Shown in pieces: positions 13,942-16,126 of a stretch of 16,126 nucleotides of DNA (its first letter is position 1; every line of letters starts with the position of its first letter). The DNA is taken from contig JBJENW010000118.1 in NCBI GenBank assembly GCA_051880395.1, positions 1 to 16,126 of the forward strand, read 5' to 3'. A model generated the notes under the pieces. That model searched no databases. It was not told the DNA's origin and worked only from the letters and a program-made list of their open reading frames with translations. Position numbers and translations under genes: made by a program. This DNA is from JBJENW01 sp051880395 (lineage in GTDB: Bacteria; Bacillota; Clostridia; Lachnospirales; Lachnospiraceae).

Positions 13942-15349
13942 AAAAGAAACGCATCATATATGAAAATCCACTGGCTACTTGAATGATTCCACAGAACGCA
14001 GACACAATCATCCAACCATATTGTGCTCTTTTGTCTGTTATTTTCGTAAATAAATAGAGAATCAAGAACCAAAACATCACTTCCATCATAAACAGCACAC
14101 GTCCGCCAGAAGCATAGATCGTTGGTGTGAAATACATGATACAAGTGCAGGCAAGTCCAGCAAGGAAAAATAACTCTTCCGCAATCCGATCAAACCAGGT
14201 GTCACTAGTCTGCCATAGCAAATAAATCGTCAATCCAATTGCAATACACCACCAAATGATCGCAAAACGATTTTGTGTTGTTATCGTACTCCATTTTGCC
14301 ACATGATCTACACGTTTTGTGATATCCGGCACACCAATTCCCATCTCAGAAAACGTTTCGATTCCAAAATAGGAAAGTGCTGTTGTCCCGATCAAAAGCA
14401 AACTGACAGCGGATAAATATCGTTTCCAATCGTTTCGTTTCCACAAGAAGTACATAAGTAACGCCCACAACAAGATCAGATACATCCGACTCTCATTTGC
14501 CAATGTACTGCATAAAAATTGCAGTGTGATAAAGAAATGGTTTCCTACCGACATCGTTGCATACTCCGGCATCCAGCTGGCAATTTCATCCGCACTTCGC
14601 GCGGATGTTCCCGGAGAAATAAATAATACAACCAGACCGACAATACAAATCAACGTCTGAATTGTAGGTAAAACCGGAATTTTCGATGTTTTTCGAACAT
14701 GATAACACACAGCGATCACGCCAAAGGCAATATCAACCGCTGCGATCTGCTCCAATCCCATCGCTGCAATAAAGCCAAGCGGAATCGAATACAAAAACTG
14801 CCTTTTCTGCACCGTTCCTTTTCTTACAAGATCCGCAAACGGCATCATTGCCCAGATTCCACATACGACACTCCACAGATAAAAGGTCGATCCTGTCATC
14901 CAGATGGAAGAATATCCGATTACTTCCATATCCATAAATAAAATACAGATACACACGCTCGCAGACAGGAAAAAATTTTGCTGTTCCGAAATATTTGTGC
15001 ACACCTTCTTTACCAAATGTACCAATCCGGCCGGAAGAAATGTGAGCATTGCTGCATTTGCCACTCGCCAAAATCCAATGCCAAAATAAAAAGCCACATA
15101 CGTCATTGCTTCGGATGTGGCTCTGCCTTCCCATGTGATGTAACGATATTTGACGTACTCAAAAAAACCTTTGCTATGCGCCATTTCATAAAAAAAGGCG
15201 TCATCACCATCTGAATACTGTATCTGTGTACAGATCAGATATGCCATGACGAAAAAAACTGCCCATATTAAACAGGTTGCCAGCCGGAGCCGTCTTGACG
15301 ACTCCGGAGTAACCTGACTTTGTGCCACCTGTTGATTTTTAAGCTTCAT
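13940..15349 (-). CDS. Polytopic membrane protein, DUF6056-like (possible GT-C type)
   Basis: This 469-residue integral membrane protein has about ten to twelve hydrophobic segments (for example 24-41, 95-112, 127-145, 155-172, 205-216, 229-246, 288-303, 312-329, 364-379, 393-410, 421-435 and 445-462). After the first segment comes an acidic DGDDAFFYE (47-55), then WEGRATSE (73-80), SPGTSARS (245-252) and PTIYASGGRVLF (409-420). An early Asp-Asp after the first membrane helix, with conserved Arg/Gly loops, resembles the DUF6056 group and GT-C glycosyltransferases using lipid-linked sugars, but I recognise it only loosely and its function is unknown. Its ATG lies inside the end of the pyruvate kinase gene (11-nt overlap) with a weak Shine-Dalgarno, suggesting translational coupling. 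Confidence 0.8.
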   Translation of the reverse strand: MKLKNQQVAQSQVTPESSRRLRLATCLIWAVFFVMAYLICTQIQYSDGDDAFFYEMAHSKGFFEYVKYRYITWEGRATSEAMTYVAFYFGIGFWRVANAAMLTFLPAGLVHLVKKVCTNISEQQNFFLSASVCICILFMDMEVIGYSSIWMTGSTFYLWSVVCGIWAMMPFADLVRKGTVQKRQFLYSIPLGFIAAMGLEQIAAVDIAFGVIAVCYHVRKTSKIPVLPTIQTLICIVGLVVLFISPGTSARSADEIASWMPEYATMSVGNHFFITLQFLCSTLANESRMYLILLWALLMYFLWKRNDWKRYLSAVSLLLIGTTALSYFGIETFSEMGIGVPDITKRVDHVAKWSTITTQNRFAIIWWCIAIGLTIYLLWQTSDTWFDRIAEELFFLAGLACTCIMYFTPTIYASGGRVLFMMEVMFWFLILYLFTKITDKRAQYGWMIVSAFCGIIQVASGFSYMMRFF

Positions 15350-16126
15350 GCTCGTTGCAGCTTACTGCACCGCTCTTTGGATCTACTGTAACATATGCAC
15401 CGCTTGTCAAAACATCGGTTGCATTCTTTGTATTTAATAATACAGGAATATTCAAAGATTCTCCAACTGCGATCGCATTTGCATCTTCTGCTGCTTCTAC
15501 AATGATTCCAGCTGCTTTACGGATGGATTTAATCATATCACTTGTGATTTTTGATGCTACGACAATATCACCCGGCTGAAAGTTTTTTTCTAAATCAGCA
15601 ATGTTTTTTGCTACGCAGAGATTACCAGATGCTGCCTGCTCACCGATTCCCTCACCATTTGTAAGAATATGACCTGCCACATGTACTTTGATCAGGTTTG
15701 TTGTTCCGGATACACCAAGTGGTACACCTGCTGTGATAACTACAACGTCACCCTGCTCGATCAATCCTGCTTTCTCAGTTACTTCTACTGCATGCTCGAA
15801 TAATTCATCTGCATCGTCTTTCTTTTCTACCAGAAGTGGTGTTACACCCCAAGATAAGTTCAGCTGACGAACAACCTTCGGATCCATACTGCATCCGATG
15901 ATTGGACGACCCGGACGGAATTTCTCGATGTTACGAGCGGTACGACCGGATTTTGTAACAGTGATGATTGCTGCTGCATTTAAATCAGCTGCAGTTGTAA
16001 CGGTTGCATGAGAAATTGCATTTGTGATATCTGGGTTTGTCTCTAATTCACGGTTTTTCAGACGCTGACGATAATTGATATCCTGCTCTGTACGTGTAGC
16101 GATCTTAACCATTGTCTTAACAGCCT
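15339..16126 (-). CDS. pyk: Pyruvate kinase, C-terminal part (truncated by the window edge)
   Basis: The frame stays open to the right edge; the first residues in the window read AVKTMVKIATRTE, which is internal to pyruvate kinase, so the ATG at 16110-16112 is Met within the protein and not the start. The visible part covers the C-terminal allosteric domain (ISHATVTTAADLNAAAI, TKSGRTARNIEKFRPGRPI, ITAGVPLGVSGTTNLIKVH) and then about 100 residues of the extra PEP-utiliser-like domain found in Bacillus-type enzymes (GEGIGEQAASGNL, AEDANAIAVGESLNIPVLL). This domain lacks the phosphorylatable TSH histidine, as usual in these enzymes. The glycolytic active site is off-window. The gene ends inside the start of the membrane-protein gene. 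Confidence 0.95.
   Translation of the reverse strand, partial: AVKTMVKIATRTEQDINYRQRLKNRELETNPDITNAISHATVTTAADLNAAAIITVTKSGRTARNIEKFRPGRPIIGCSMDPKVVRQLNLSWGVTPLLVEKKDDADELFEHAVEVTEKAGLIEQGDVVVITAGVPLGVSGTTNLIKVHVAGHILTNGEGIGEQAASGNLCVAKNIADLEKNFQPGDIVVASKITSDMIKSIRKAAGIIVEAAEDANAIAVGESLNIPVLLNTKNATDVLTSGAYVTVDPKSGAVSCNEHEA

Noticed and set aside
13887..14144. 85-codon minus-strand frame inside the membrane-protein gene
   Set aside because: It is a shadow frame of the 469-residue membrane protein and runs through the terminator hairpin.

Overview
The window looks like a chromosomal stretch of an anaerobic gut-type Firmicute, most likely a Lachnospiraceae member (Clostridia). I infer this from moderate-to-low GC, strong AGGAGG ribosome binding sites, an FMN-riboswitch-controlled rib operon in the Bacillus/Clostridium order, a PdaB-like sporulation deacetylase, a cellobiose phosphorylase that resembles the clostridial enzyme from memory, and a pyruvate kinase with the extra C-terminal PEP-utiliser-like domain. 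No database search was possible; family calls rest on motifs.

Layout. (1) 1-856 has no convincing gene. It holds two diverged copies of one long palindromic element, tail to tail: copy A (1-304, + orientation, cut by the left edge) and copy B (428-845, - orientation, 17 nt after the ribH stop). Their arms differ at many positions, yet nearly all differences are matched on the opposite arm, and the same bulges and internal loops are kept. This is the most unusual thing here. (2) 857-4782 (-) is the riboflavin operon: TTGACA/TATAGT promoter, FMN riboswitch with intrinsic terminator, then ribD, ribE, ribBA, ribH. (3) 4876-5496 (+) is an HD-domain phosphohydrolase, convergent with (4) a membrane-anchored PdaB-type polysaccharide deacetylase (5512-6303, -). 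(5) 6424-10918 (-) is a sugar-import operon read as lacI-type regulator, lipoprotein binding protein, and two MalF/MalG-type permeases, with no ATPase. (6) 11444-13879 (+) is a divergent GH94 cellobiose phosphorylase. (7) 13940-15349 (-) is a polytopic membrane protein (DUF6056-like), overlapping the end of (8) pyruvate kinase (15339 to the right edge, -, partial).

How the parts work together. The ABC importer would bring in cellobiose or a related beta-glucoside, using an ATPase encoded elsewhere. The cytoplasmic phosphorylase would split it with phosphate into glucose 1-phosphate and glucose. The LacI-type repressor probably controls both directions: the same 14-bp sequence, CTTAATCGTTTTCG, lies just after the -10 box of both divergent promoters. 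The rib operon is feedback-controlled by FMN, and element B would lie in its 3' untranslated region if transcription runs past ribH.
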